Positions 7,337 through 14,458 of a stretch of 36,562 bases of DNA are shown piece after piece. Source of the DNA: an uncultured Clostridia bacterium (GTDB lineage: Bacteria; Bacillota; Clostridia; Christensenellales; Borkfalkiaceae); assembly GCA_905235765.1 (NCBI GenBank), contig CAJOMM010000003.1:1-36562 (forward strand). Reading direction: 5' to 3'. The notes beneath the pieces are model-generated. The model made no database searches. It saw only the letters and a list, made by a program, of their open reading frames with translations, and was not told where the DNA came from. Each line of letters begins with the position of its first letter. Position 1 is the stretch's first letter. Position numbers and translations under genes: made by a program.

Positions 7337-8541
7337 AATTAGCGGAGTTTGACTTAAAAAGCGCGAAAACTTACGAGTTCGAACCCGACCTTTCAGACGT
7401 AAAACAAAAAAGAAGATTTTATTACGAGCCCTCCGAATCGTTCAGTTTTCCGTCCGCCGCAAAATGCCTTTTCGAGAGAGACGGAGAGGTTTACCTTCTT
7501 GATACGGACGGGTTTTTGTATAAGCGGAGACCGGACGGAACCGGATTTAGAATGGTTTCTATGACGCAGTTCGGACTGACAATCAAATTTTTACCCATAG
7601 TCAAAGACGGAGAAAAAGCGGTTATAGTAGTTACACCTGATACCGCGGAAGTCGCGAGAAACGCTTCCGGAACGGAAATTTCCGTTCCGTACGGCATTTT
7701 GAGGTTTTACGCCGGACGGATTTTTTCCGCAAGCGGAAAAACGGTGTTTTACAGCGGTTTATACGATTTTACTTCCTTCGACCCGAATATCGGCGGCGGC
7801 GGATTTATCGAACTTGAAGAGGACGACGGCGACATAGTCGGCATAGAAGAGTTAAGCGGAAAACTTTATATTTTTTGTAAAAATTCGCTGTTTTCATTGA
7901 CGGCGTTCGGAGAGCCTACCGATTTTAAGTTGGAAAAATTGTCTTTTCCGAGGTTGACGCCCGACGAAAACAGCGTTTTGAAAGTAGATTCAAACGTCTA
8001 TTTTTTAAGCGGCAATATACTAAAAAAATTCGACGGCAAAACGGTTAAGACAGCGTCCTTATCGCTAGTTGGCAAAACCCTTACGGGAGAAGCGGAAAGT
8101 TTTTCCGGTATGTACGTAAGGACTATAACGGGGGAAGACGGAAATTATTCTTTCGTATACGAGGACGCTACCGGTGAAGAAGCGTTCGTAAAAATACCGA
8201 CAAACGCAGAGTGTAACGGCGCTATCACGCCTCAGAGAGCTTCGGGAAAAATTCTAAGATTGACGGGCGAGACGGTCGGGGTAGACCTGTATTCTGTAGA
8301 GGGAGCGGATTTCGGAACTTCGGCAATAAAAACCGTGCTCGCCGCCGACGTCGGCGCAACCGGAACCGCTACGCTTTTAATAAAAGGCGAGAGCGGAACG
8401 GTAAAAAGAAAGATAAAAAACGGCGGAAGTTACGTTAAATTCTGCGCGTCGGGAAGGTTTTTCGACCTATCGTTTACCGACTGTTCGGAAGATTTTTCAA
8501 TAAACAGACTCAAATTGATTTATTCAAAATGCGGAGGATAA
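7333..8541 (+). CDS. Phage neck/tail protein, probable beta-propeller (P22 gp10-like by position)
   Basis: About 402 residues. The start is ATG 7333, overlapping the previous stop (ATGA) with GAGG at 7321-7324; an in-frame codon at 7207 lies within the upstream gene and is unlikely. The protein is almost entirely strand-rich and repetitive in feel, with blade-like segments such as LFERDGEVYLLDTDGFLYK, LSGKLYIFCKNSLFSLTAF and NVYFLSGNILKKFDGKTVK. This is consistent with a beta-propeller. In P22 the corresponding gene encodes gp10, a neck protein that plugs the portal below gp4. The match rests on order and secondary-structure pattern only. A host-surface or adhesion role is possible. Confidence 0.6.
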   Translation: MKLAEFDLKSAKTYEFEPDLSDVKQKRRFYYEPSESFSFPSAAKCLFERDGEVYLLDTDGFLYKRRPDGTGFRMVSMTQFGLTIKFLPIVKDGEKAVIVVTPDTAEVARNASGTEISVPYGILRFYAGRIFSASGKTVFYSGLYDFTSFDPNIGGGGFIELEEDDGDIVGIEELSGKLYIFCKNSLFSLTAFGEPTDFKLEKLSFPRLTPDENSVLKVDSNVYFLSGNILKKFDGKTVKTASLSLVGKTLTGEAESFSGMYVRTITGEDGNYSFVYEDATGEEAFVKIPTNAECNGAITPQRASGKILRLTGETVGVDLYSVEGADFGTSAIKTVLAADVGATGTATLLIKGESGTVKRKIKNGGSYVKFCASGRFFDLSFTDCSEDFSINRLKLIYSKCGG

Positions 8542-8542
8542 T

Positions 8543-9439
8543 ATGAATTTTACAACCCCAACGACTAAAGCGGAAATGCTTGAAACGCTTAAAGATATTT
8601 TTTATTATTACAGAATAAAAAGAGAAAGTTTCGAACAACTCGAGTTGAGCGAACTGTCTCTTAGCGACCTGAGTTACGTTTCGCCTACGGCTTTGCAGAC
8701 GAGAAATAAGGCTGTAACTTTGCTCGCTCCGGCGCAAAAGACGAGAGTTCTGAAATACAAGGAAGGTTTAACGACGGAAAAATCCGAACTTACGGAGAAA
8801 CTGTCGTCCGTTTCCGCGGAAACGCAGGTGCTTTTGGAAAAGATACGCGTAAGTTACGAAGAGAGCCTTAATACGGTTCAACAGGAAGCGGTTAAAAAAG
8901 GAGTGGCGCATAGCAGTATAGTTCTCGATAAAATAGCCGCGATTACGGGAGAAAAGAACCAAAAGATACTTGACGTAAACACGGAAAGTCAGCAAAAAAT
9001 TTCCGATATAAATGCGAAGATAGCGGCGATAGACGATCTTTTAGATGACGCAGACACCTATTATAGCGAGATAGAAGAGGCTGAGATACAGGCTAAAATC
9101 GTCGAGCTCAACGAAAAGGAAGAAGAAAAAAGAATAGAGGTATTCAAATACAACAACGGGCTTCACGAAAAGGAAGTAAAATATCTTAACAGTATAACAG
9201 TGAAAACGGCAAGTTTGCAACTGCAATATATGGATATAGTTTCCGATTTTTATACCAAAGACGAATTGGTGGAAATGGGTTATTACACGGACGCTATTAG
9301 CTGCGTAGTCTCTTACTACAACACGTTATCGGCGTATGCGGCTTACACGGATATAGTTGCGGACAGAACATTACCTATCTATCTCGACGATTATTATTCC
9401 AACGTAGTATATATGTACAGAACGAAAGCCGGACAATAA
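8543..9439 (+). CDS. Coiled-coil phage structural protein (last gene of the head operon)
   Basis: A 298-residue protein; its ATG at 8543 is just after the previous stop with GGAGG upstream. The central part (roughly residues 75-205) is long and highly charged, with heptad-like spacing and many Glu, Lys and Leu residues (TTEKSELTEKLSSVSAETQV, ILDVNTESQQKISDINAKIA). It reads as an extended coiled coil. The C-terminal 80 residues are Tyr-rich and more compact. In P22 the next gene after gp10 is gp26, a trimeric coiled-coil tail needle, so this could be the plug or needle equivalent. It could also be an ejection-type or tail-fibre protein. It is the last gene before the terminator and the host ispG gene. 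Confidence 0.55.
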   Translation: MNFTTPTTKAEMLETLKDIFYYYRIKRESFEQLELSELSLSDLSYVSPTALQTRNKAVTLLAPAQKTRVLKYKEGLTTEKSELTEKLSSVSAETQVLLEKIRVSYEESLNTVQQEAVKKGVAHSSIVLDKIAAITGEKNQKILDVNTESQQKISDINAKIAAIDDLLDDADTYYSEIEEAEIQAKIVELNEKEEEKRIEVFKYNNGLHEKEVKYLNSITVKTASLQLQYMDIVSDFYTKDELVEMGYYTDAISCVVSYYNTLSAYAAYTDIVADRTLPIYLDDYYSNVVYMYRTKAGQ

Positions 9440-9485
9440 AATTCGGGCGAAGACATTAACTGTCTTCGCCCGAATTTTGGTTTAT
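9439..9485 (+). terminator. Intrinsic terminator ending the phage-type operon
   Basis: A perfect 17-bp stem (9439-9455 with 9461-9477) with a TTAAC loop overlaps the stop codon of the preceding gene and is followed by a short, interrupted T-rich tract. It closes the operon and separates it from ispG. Confidence 0.85.
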
Positions 9486-9490
9486 CCGCC

Positions 9491-9519
9491 TTTACAAAGC
9501 GCGTAAATTGTGTTAAAAT
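9491..9519 (+). promoter_or_regulatory. SigA-type promoter of ispG
   Basis: TTTACA (9491-9496), a 17-nt spacer and TAAAAT (9514-9519). The ATG of ispG is only 16 bases after the -10, and no clear Shine-Dalgarno lies between, so the transcript would have an extremely short leader. Confidence 0.7.
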
Positions 9520-9535
9520 AATCTTACGGTGCGTT

Positions 9536-10573
9536 ATGAGTAAAAAAGTTAAGATAGGAAATTTGATTATAGGCGGAGGAGAACCGATAGCCGTACAAAG
9601 TATGGCGACTTTTAAGACGGAGTCTCCGGAAGCCGTAAAACAGGCGATAGCGCTTAAAAACGCAGGCTGCGATATTCTTAGGTTTTCGGTATTGGACGAA
9701 AACGACGCGGCGGCTTTTAAGAATATAAAAAAAGCCGTGGATATTCCGATCTGCGCGGATATTCATTTCGATTACAGGCTTGCGCTTCTGTCGATAAAGG
9801 CCGGCGCGGACAAAATTCGCATAAACCCCGGAAACGTCGGTCAGGAAGCGAACGTTCGGGCGATAGCGGATGCGGTAAAGTCCGCGGCAATTCCCGTAAG
9901 GGTCGGCTCCAACACCGGAAGTATAGATAAACAATTTCTCGAAAAATACGGTAAAAACGAAGTCTCCCTTGCGGAAAGCGCCTTAAAACAGGTGGCGCTT
10001 TTTGAAAAATTCGGCGTAAACGATATAGTTATATCGGTTAAAGCGTCGTCTCCGTCTCTCACGGTAAAAGCTTACGAATATATAGCGGCAAAAACCGATT
10101 ATCCGTTGCATATCGGGGTAACGGAAGCCGGTACCGAATATAACGGAATTATTAAAAACGCCGTGGCGATGGGCGCGCTTTTATTCAAGGGGATAGGCGA
10201 CACGTTAAGGGTAAGCCTTTCCGCCGATCCGCTTAAAGAGATAAAGGCGGCAAAATCCATATTATCCGCGACCGGGCTGAGAAACTACGGCGCGGAAGTC
10301 GTAGCTTGCCCGACGTGTGGGCGTTGCGAGTGGGATTGTATGAGCTTTGCCGAGAAAACGGAAAAATTCTTAGAGGGAGTAAATAAACCGTTAAAGGTGG
10401 CGGTTATGGGATGCGTGGTCAACGGGCCCGGAGAAGCCAAAGACGCAGATATAGGCATTGCCGGCGGAAGGGATGGATGCGTGATATTCTTAAAAGGGAA
10501 ATTACTCAAAAAAATAGATAAAAAGGACGCGGAAAAGGAGTTTTTTGCGGAATTACGAAAATGTATAAATTAA
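9536..10573 (+). CDS. ispG: 4-hydroxy-3-methylbut-2-enyl diphosphate synthase (IspG/GcpE)
   Basis: IspG reduces MEcPP to HMBPP in the MEP isoprenoid pathway, using a [4Fe-4S] cluster. The 345-residue protein has the TIM-barrel N-terminus (QSMATFKTESPEAVKQAI, GADKIRINPGNVG) and the cluster-binding C-terminus: CPTC (C258, C261), MGC (C293) and NGPGE (E300). The spacing matches the three-Cys plus Glu ligand set of the family. It is the short two-domain bacterial form. It has its own promoter and no obvious ribosome site; it overlaps the PolC-like gene by 13 bases, so the two are co-transcribed. In many Clostridia ispG follows dxr and rseP. Here a phage head operon lies directly upstream instead. 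Confidence 0.95.
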   Translation: MSKKVKIGNLIIGGGEPIAVQSMATFKTESPEAVKQAIALKNAGCDILRFSVLDENDAAAFKNIKKAVDIPICADIHFDYRLALLSIKAGADKIRINPGNVGQEANVRAIADAVKSAAIPVRVGSNTGSIDKQFLEKYGKNEVSLAESALKQVALFEKFGVNDIVISVKASSPSLTVKAYEYIAAKTDYPLHIGVTEAGTEYNGIIKNAVAMGALLFKGIGDTLRVSLSADPLKEIKAAKSILSATGLRNYGAEVVACPTCGRCEWDCMSFAEKTEKFLEGVNKPLKVAVMGCVVNGPGEAKDADIGIAGGRDGCVIFLKGKLLKKIDKKDAEKEFFAELRKCIN

Positions 10574-12093
10574 AGAGCAGCGCGGAGTTTCTTTCGGAAA
10601 TTAAAAATCTCTCGGAAACGCTTAAAGATATTAAAATCAGTTCTATAGAGGTCGACAGGGAAAAAAATTCCGTAGTATATAATTTTATTTGCGAAAAATA
10701 CGTTCCGGAGGATCTCCGCCAAAAGATAGCGGAGGTGGTTTCGGAAAATACGGCGCCGATTTTTTCCGAGGTTTCGGTCAACGTAAAAAAGATAGTTGCG
10801 GACGAGAAACTTATCGACGTGGAAATTTACAAATTCTTAAAGGAAAATTATCCGTCGATCGCCATTTTTTTGACCGAAAAAGACGTGTCGTGCGAATCCA
10901 AAGACGGGTTGGTAAAATATACGCTCAGATTATCTTCCGACGGAGCGGAATACGTCCGCAAAAACGGCGCGATGAAAAACCTGAACGAATATCTTTCCAA
11001 AAAATTCTGCGCGGAATTCGTCGGGGCGACCGACTTGAAGCCGGAAATTCTGTCGGTTAACCTTCTTTCGGACGACGTTTATCAAAGCCAGCTTAGGCGG
11101 ATAGAATACCGTACCATAAAAGTTTCGGGCGTGATGCCGATAGACGATGAGAATATGGGCGACGTCGCTATTTATATAGAGGATATAGAGGACGGAGAAA
11201 TAACCGTTTCGGGCACCATAACCGATATAGAAGAGCGCGAGACGAAGAACGGCAAACCTTTCTTTATCATAAGGATAGACGATACGACCGGCAGAACGGG
11301 CGGCGTGTATTTTTCCAAGAAGGCGACCTATCCTAAAATAAAAGAATTAAAGGTCGGGGACGATATTATAGCGCGTGGAAATTACGGAGATTATAACGGT
11401 AGAAAATCTCTTACGATAGATAAGATAAACCGCTGTGTTTTTCCTAAAGATTTCGTCAAAAAAACAAAGTATAAAAATCCCGTTCCCGCGGAATACCGTA
11501 TGGTATTTCCCGAAAAAGCGGAAAATATAAGCGTTAAAAGCGTGTTCGACGTCGAGGAAAAACTGCCGGAAGAATTAGTGAGTAAGGTTTACGTCGTTTT
11601 CGACCTTGAAACCACCGGAATAGAGCGCTCCGAAAACGGAATAACGGAAATAGGCGCGGTAAAGATCGTAAACGGAGAAATTGCCGAACAGTTTAACGTT
11701 CTCGTTAAACCCGAATATCCTATTTCCGAAGAGAACGCAAATCTTACCGGAATTACTCCCGAAATGGTTGCCGACTGTCCCAAGATAGAAGACGTTTTAC
11801 CGGATTTTATCAAGTTTACGGACGGCGCTATTCTCGTAGCGCACAACGCTTCTTTCGATATGGGGTACATAAAGAAATATGCGGCTGAGTCCGATTACGA
11901 GATAAAAAACGCCGTTATAGACACCTTGGACCTTTCGAGAAGGTATCTTCCGGAACTCAACAAACACGATCTCGGCACGGTTGCGGAAAGATTTAAAATA
12001 GTATTCCGTCACCACAGGGCGCTGTCCGACGCGTACGCTACGGCGGAAGCGTTTATAGAACTTATGAAAATAAAGTGGAAAAACGGCGAGTAG
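10561..12093 (+). CDS. PolC-derived protein: N-terminal region, OB fold and DEDDh exonuclease, no polymerase
   Basis: A 510-residue protein that matches the front of PolC, the Gram-positive replicative polymerase (normally about 1,400 residues). Residues 1-210 resemble the PolC N-terminal region. Residues about 215-310 form an OB fold (DGEITVSGTITDIEERETKN, then TTGRTGGVYFSK). After a short linker comes an intact 3'-5' exonuclease: FDLETTG (D348, E350), AHNASFD (D433) and HRALSD (H485, D490). The PHP segments that normally surround the exonuclease, and the whole polymerase palm, fingers and tail, are missing. The frame is clean and stops at a natural TAG followed by a hairpin. It starts inside ispG and lies immediately upstream of rimP, the usual place of full-length polC. 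It may act as a separate proofreading or repair nuclease; that role is inferred. Confidence 0.85.
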   Translation: MYKLKSSAEFLSEIKNLSETLKDIKISSIEVDREKNSVVYNFICEKYVPEDLRQKIAEVVSENTAPIFSEVSVNVKKIVADEKLIDVEIYKFLKENYPSIAIFLTEKDVSCESKDGLVKYTLRLSSDGAEYVRKNGAMKNLNEYLSKKFCAEFVGATDLKPEILSVNLLSDDVYQSQLRRIEYRTIKVSGVMPIDDENMGDVAIYIEDIEDGEITVSGTITDIEERETKNGKPFFIIRIDDTTGRTGGVYFSKKATYPKIKELKVGDDIIARGNYGDYNGRKSLTIDKINRCVFPKDFVKKTKYKNPVPAEYRMVFPEKAENISVKSVFDVEEKLPEELVSKVYVVFDLETTGIERSENGITEIGAVKIVNGEIAEQFNVLVKPEYPISEENANLTGITPEMVADCPKIEDVLPDFIKFTDGAILVAHNASFDMGYIKKYAAESDYEIKNAVIDTLDLSRRYLPELNKHDLGTVAERFKIVFRHHRALSDAYATAEAFIELMKIKWKNGE

Positions 12094-12113
12094 GAAATAA
12101 AAATCACTTAGAT

Positions 12114-12145
12114 GGGCGGGAAAAGTCCTGCCCGACGGTTTTTTT
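12114..12145 (+). terminator. Probable terminator after the PolC-like gene
   Basis: An 8-bp stem with one G-U pair (12114-12121 with 12126-12133), five bases, then seven T (12139-12145). The gap before the T-run makes it moderate rather than strong. Confidence 0.6.
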
Positions 12146-12176
12146 GAGATTAAAAACTAAAATTTCGTTAAAACGC

Positions 12177-12205
12177 TTGCAAAAAAGCGGCAAATATGTT
12201 ATATT
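12177..12205 (+). promoter_or_regulatory. SigA-type promoter of the rimP-nusA-infB operon
   Basis: TTGCAA (12177-12182), a 17-nt spacer and TATATT (12200-12205). It drives a leader of about 65 bases that contains a terminator-like hairpin before rimP. Confidence 0.65.
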
Positions 12206-12232
12206 TATTTAGGCTTAAGTACTTTTACTTGT

Positions 12233-12264
12233 ATGAGAACGGTTTTCCGTTCTCATATCTTTTT
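12233..12264 (+). promoter_or_regulatory. Terminator-like hairpin in the rimP leader (candidate attenuator)
   Basis: A perfect 10-bp stem (12233-12242 with 12247-12256), a TTTT loop and then ATC and five T lie between the promoter and rimP. A smaller AAGTA/TACTT hairpin (about 12216-12229) precedes it. A terminator between promoter and first gene suggests that expression of the nusA/infB operon is controlled by attenuation. Confidence 0.55.
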
Positions 12265-12277
12265 GTGAGGGGGAATC

Positions 12278-12742
12278 ATGAAGGTTTTATCCAACGAAGA
12301 AATAAGGGCTTTTTGCGAAAAATACGCGGCGCCGCTCGGTATTGCGGTTAAAGAAGTGGAATTCAAAAAAGGCAAAAATCCTTCGCTTACCGTTTTCATC
12401 GACAAAGAAGGCGGCGTAAGCCTGGACGATTGCGAGGCGCTGCACAACGCAATTTACGACCCGATAGACGAACTCGACCCCACTTTCGGAGAACCGTATA
12501 CGCTTAACGTATCCAGTCTCGGTGCGGACAGACCGTTCAAGACGGAAAACGATTTTCTTTCGCATATAGATAAAATGGTGGAAGTCAGATTGAAAAACGC
12601 CGTCAAGGGCAAAAAATATCTGGAAGGGGTGCTTATAAAATACGACGGAAAGGAGATCGTCGTTAAAACGGATGAGAAAACCACTCTTTCCCTTGACCTT
12701 AAAACCGTTCAGAAAGTGAGCGAGTATATAGATTTTAATTGA
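12278..12742 (+). CDS. rimP: Ribosome maturation factor RimP
   Basis: RimP helps mature the 30S subunit. The 154-residue protein has the family's two-domain pattern: an N-terminal alpha/beta domain with VSLDDCEALHNAI, the central YTLNVSSLGADRPF motif (YxLxVSSpGxdRPl in the family), and a small SH3-like C-terminal domain. The ATG at 12278 follows AGGGGG. It is the first gene of the nusA operon, the canonical Bacillota order, behind the leader hairpin described above. Length is normal and the frame is intact. I see no unusual feature beyond a Leu in place of the usual Pro in the SSpG motif. Confidence 0.93.
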   Translation: MKVLSNEEIRAFCEKYAAPLGIAVKEVEFKKGKNPSLTVFIDKEGGVSLDDCEALHNAIYDPIDELDPTFGEPYTLNVSSLGADRPFKTENDFLSHIDKMVEVRLKNAVKGKKYLEGVLIKYDGKEIVVKTDEKTTLSLDLKTVQKVSEYIDFN

Positions 12743-12779
12743 AAAAACGCAGGATTTACTGTTAATTAGGAGAATAAAG

Positions 12780-13880
12780 ATGACAAATCAGGATTTTTTT
12801 GCAGCGCTTGAAGATTTAGAGCGCGAACGCGGTATCTCGCAGGAAGAATTTATCAGCGCGCTTGAAAACGCAATGAGTATCGCCTATAAAAAGGCGTCCG
12901 ACACCCCGGGAGAAGTTGTTATTAAACTCAATCCGGAAAAGAAAAGTATTACCATAACTTCCGTGCGGCGTGTGGTCGACGAGGTGGAGGATCCCGAAAA
13001 GGAAATTTCCGTGGAAGAAGCCAAGGAAATCAAAAAATCCGTAAAATCAGGCGACGTTATTACCGAAGAGATAAAGTCCAAGGACTTCGGAAGGATTGCC
13101 GCGCAGACTGTGAAGCAGGTAATAACTCAAAAGCTTCGCGAGATAGAGCGCAACAATACCGTAAACGAATTCGAGGATAAAGAGGGCGAACTTATGGCGG
13201 CGACTATCCGTCGAATAGAGAACGGCACCGTGTACGTTGAAATAGGCGGCAGTCAGATAGAAGGCGTGCTGCTTCCGAAAGATCAGGTTATCGGCGAAAA
13301 ATACGAGTTAAATCAGACTCTTAACGTTTACGTGAAAAAAGTAAAGAATACCGGTAAAGCCGCGCAAATTATGGTTTCGCGCACGTCTACGGGGTTGGTA
13401 AGGCGTCTTTTTGAAAACGAAGTGCCTGAAATCAAACAGGGCGTCGTAGTGATTAAAAACATCGCGAGAGATCCCGGTCAGCGCACGAAAATCGCTATTT
13501 ACAGCGAAGATCCGGCTGTAGACGCGGTCGGCGCGTGCGTCGGAAATAAAGGCGCAAGGGTAAACGCTATCGTCGCGCAACTCGGCGGTGAAAAAATAGA
13601 TATTATTCCTTGGAGCGAGAATCCGCTCGAATATATTTCGCAAGCGCTTTCTCCGGCGAGAGTCATTAAAGTCGTAGAGACGGGAGAAGAAAGCGCGATG
13701 GCGGTCGTTCCCGACGACAAGCTTTCGCTCGCTATAGGCAGAAAAGGACAAAACGCCAAACTCGCCGTTAAGCTTACCGGGTGGAAGATAGACGTAAAGT
13801 CCGAATCGGCGGCTTTAAGCGAATTGGGCGAAGCGGAAGTAACGGAAGAACCGCAAGAAAACTTAACGGAAGAAAACTGA
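12780..13880 (+). CDS. nusA: Transcription termination/antitermination factor NusA
   Basis: NusA binds RNA polymerase and modulates pausing, termination and antitermination. The 366-residue protein has an N-terminal polymerase-binding domain (residues 1-125), an S1 domain (about 135-200, MAATIRRIENGTVYVEIGG), and two KH domains carrying DPVGACVGNKGARV-like and AIGRKGQNAKLAVKLTGW signatures (here AVDAVGACVGNKGARVNAI). It has no C-terminal acidic repeats, as is normal for Bacillota; the tail is short and Glu-rich. The ATG at 12780 follows TTAGGAG. NusA may itself act at the leader hairpin upstream of rimP, as autoregulation of this operon is known in E. coli; that link is inferred. Confidence 0.96.
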   Translation: MTNQDFFAALEDLERERGISQEEFISALENAMSIAYKKASDTPGEVVIKLNPEKKSITITSVRRVVDEVEDPEKEISVEEAKEIKKSVKSGDVITEEIKSKDFGRIAAQTVKQVITQKLREIERNNTVNEFEDKEGELMAATIRRIENGTVYVEIGGSQIEGVLLPKDQVIGEKYELNQTLNVYVKKVKNTGKAAQIMVSRTSTGLVRRLFENEVPEIKQGVVVIKNIARDPGQRTKIAIYSEDPAVDAVGACVGNKGARVNAIVAQLGGEKIDIIPWSENPLEYISQALSPARVIKVVETGEESAMAVVPDDKLSLAIGRKGQNAKLAVKLTGWKIDVKSESAALSELGEAEVTEEPQENLTEEN

Positions 13881-13883
13881 TAT

Positions 13884-14150
13884 ATGGAAAAGAAAGTGCC
13901 AATGCGCACCTGTATCGCTTGCAAAAAAGTCGGACCTAAAAAGGATTTTTTGCGCGTGGTAAAAGGCGATGACGGTATTTCTCTCGATAAAACAGGCAGA
14001 AAAAACGGCAGGGGCGCATACGTTTGCAACGATGAAAATTGCATTAAAAAACTTAAAAAAGGCAAGCTTTTGTCGCGCGCGTTTTCCTGTGCGGTTGACG
14101 ACGAGGTCTACGACAAAATAACGGAGGAATTCTTTGGAAAACAAGTCTAA
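13884..14150 (+). CDS. ylxR: YlxR/RnpM family RNA-binding protein (DUF448)
   Basis: An 88-residue basic protein lying between nusA and ylxQ, the conserved Bacillota position. The N-terminal RTCIACKKVGPKKDFLRVVK is the family signature (R.C..C......L.R). A GRGAYVCNDENCIKKLKKGK segment follows. YlxR homologues bind RNA and modulate RNase P or act as transcriptional regulators. The ATG at 13884 is four bases after the nusA stop. The 3' end overlaps the next gene by 17 bases. Function is from family knowledge; the sequence shows only the signature. Confidence 0.9.
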   Translation: MEKKVPMRTCIACKKVGPKKDFLRVVKGDDGISLDKTGRKNGRGAYVCNDENCIKKLKKGKLLSRAFSCAVDDEVYDKITEEFFGKQV

Positions 14151-14448
14151 AGCGGAGACCTTTATAGGCTTTGCGGTGAGAGCGGGGAAAATGAGAACGG
14201 GGCTTAACACCCTTTCCACGTTGAAACGCGCCTACCTTATTATCGTTTGCCACACGGCGGCTGAGGCGACGATCGAATCCGCAGTCAAATACGCGGAAAA
14301 ATATAAATGCGCCGCTTTTAAAACGAGCGTTAAGCCGCTCGAAGATTATATTTATAAACAAGGCGTAAAGATAGCGGCGGTTACCGACCGAGGATTGGCG
14401 AAAGCCATATCGGAAAATTCGGGTACGGAATTCACGGCAATATACTAG
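14134..14448 (+). CDS. ylxQ: YlxQ-like L7Ae-family RNA-binding protein
   Basis: A 104-residue protein of the L7Ae/L30e fold that binds kink-turn RNA. The TTG start at 14134 follows GGAGG by about eight bases and overlaps ylxR. Family features include GFAVRAGKMRTGLNTLS (the GLxxRAGKlvxG-type start) and a central VCHTAAEATIES loop with a hydrophobic core. It always accompanies nusA, ylxR and infB in Bacillota. The exact RNA target is not fixed by sequence. The stop (14446-14448) lies next to the AGGAGAG ribosome site of infB. Confidence 0.85.
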   Translation: MENKSKAETFIGFAVRAGKMRTGLNTLSTLKRAYLIIVCHTAAEATIESAVKYAEKYKCAAFKTSVKPLEDYIYKQGVKIAAVTDRGLAKAISENSGTEFTAIY

Positions 14449-14458
14449 GAGAGTATTT

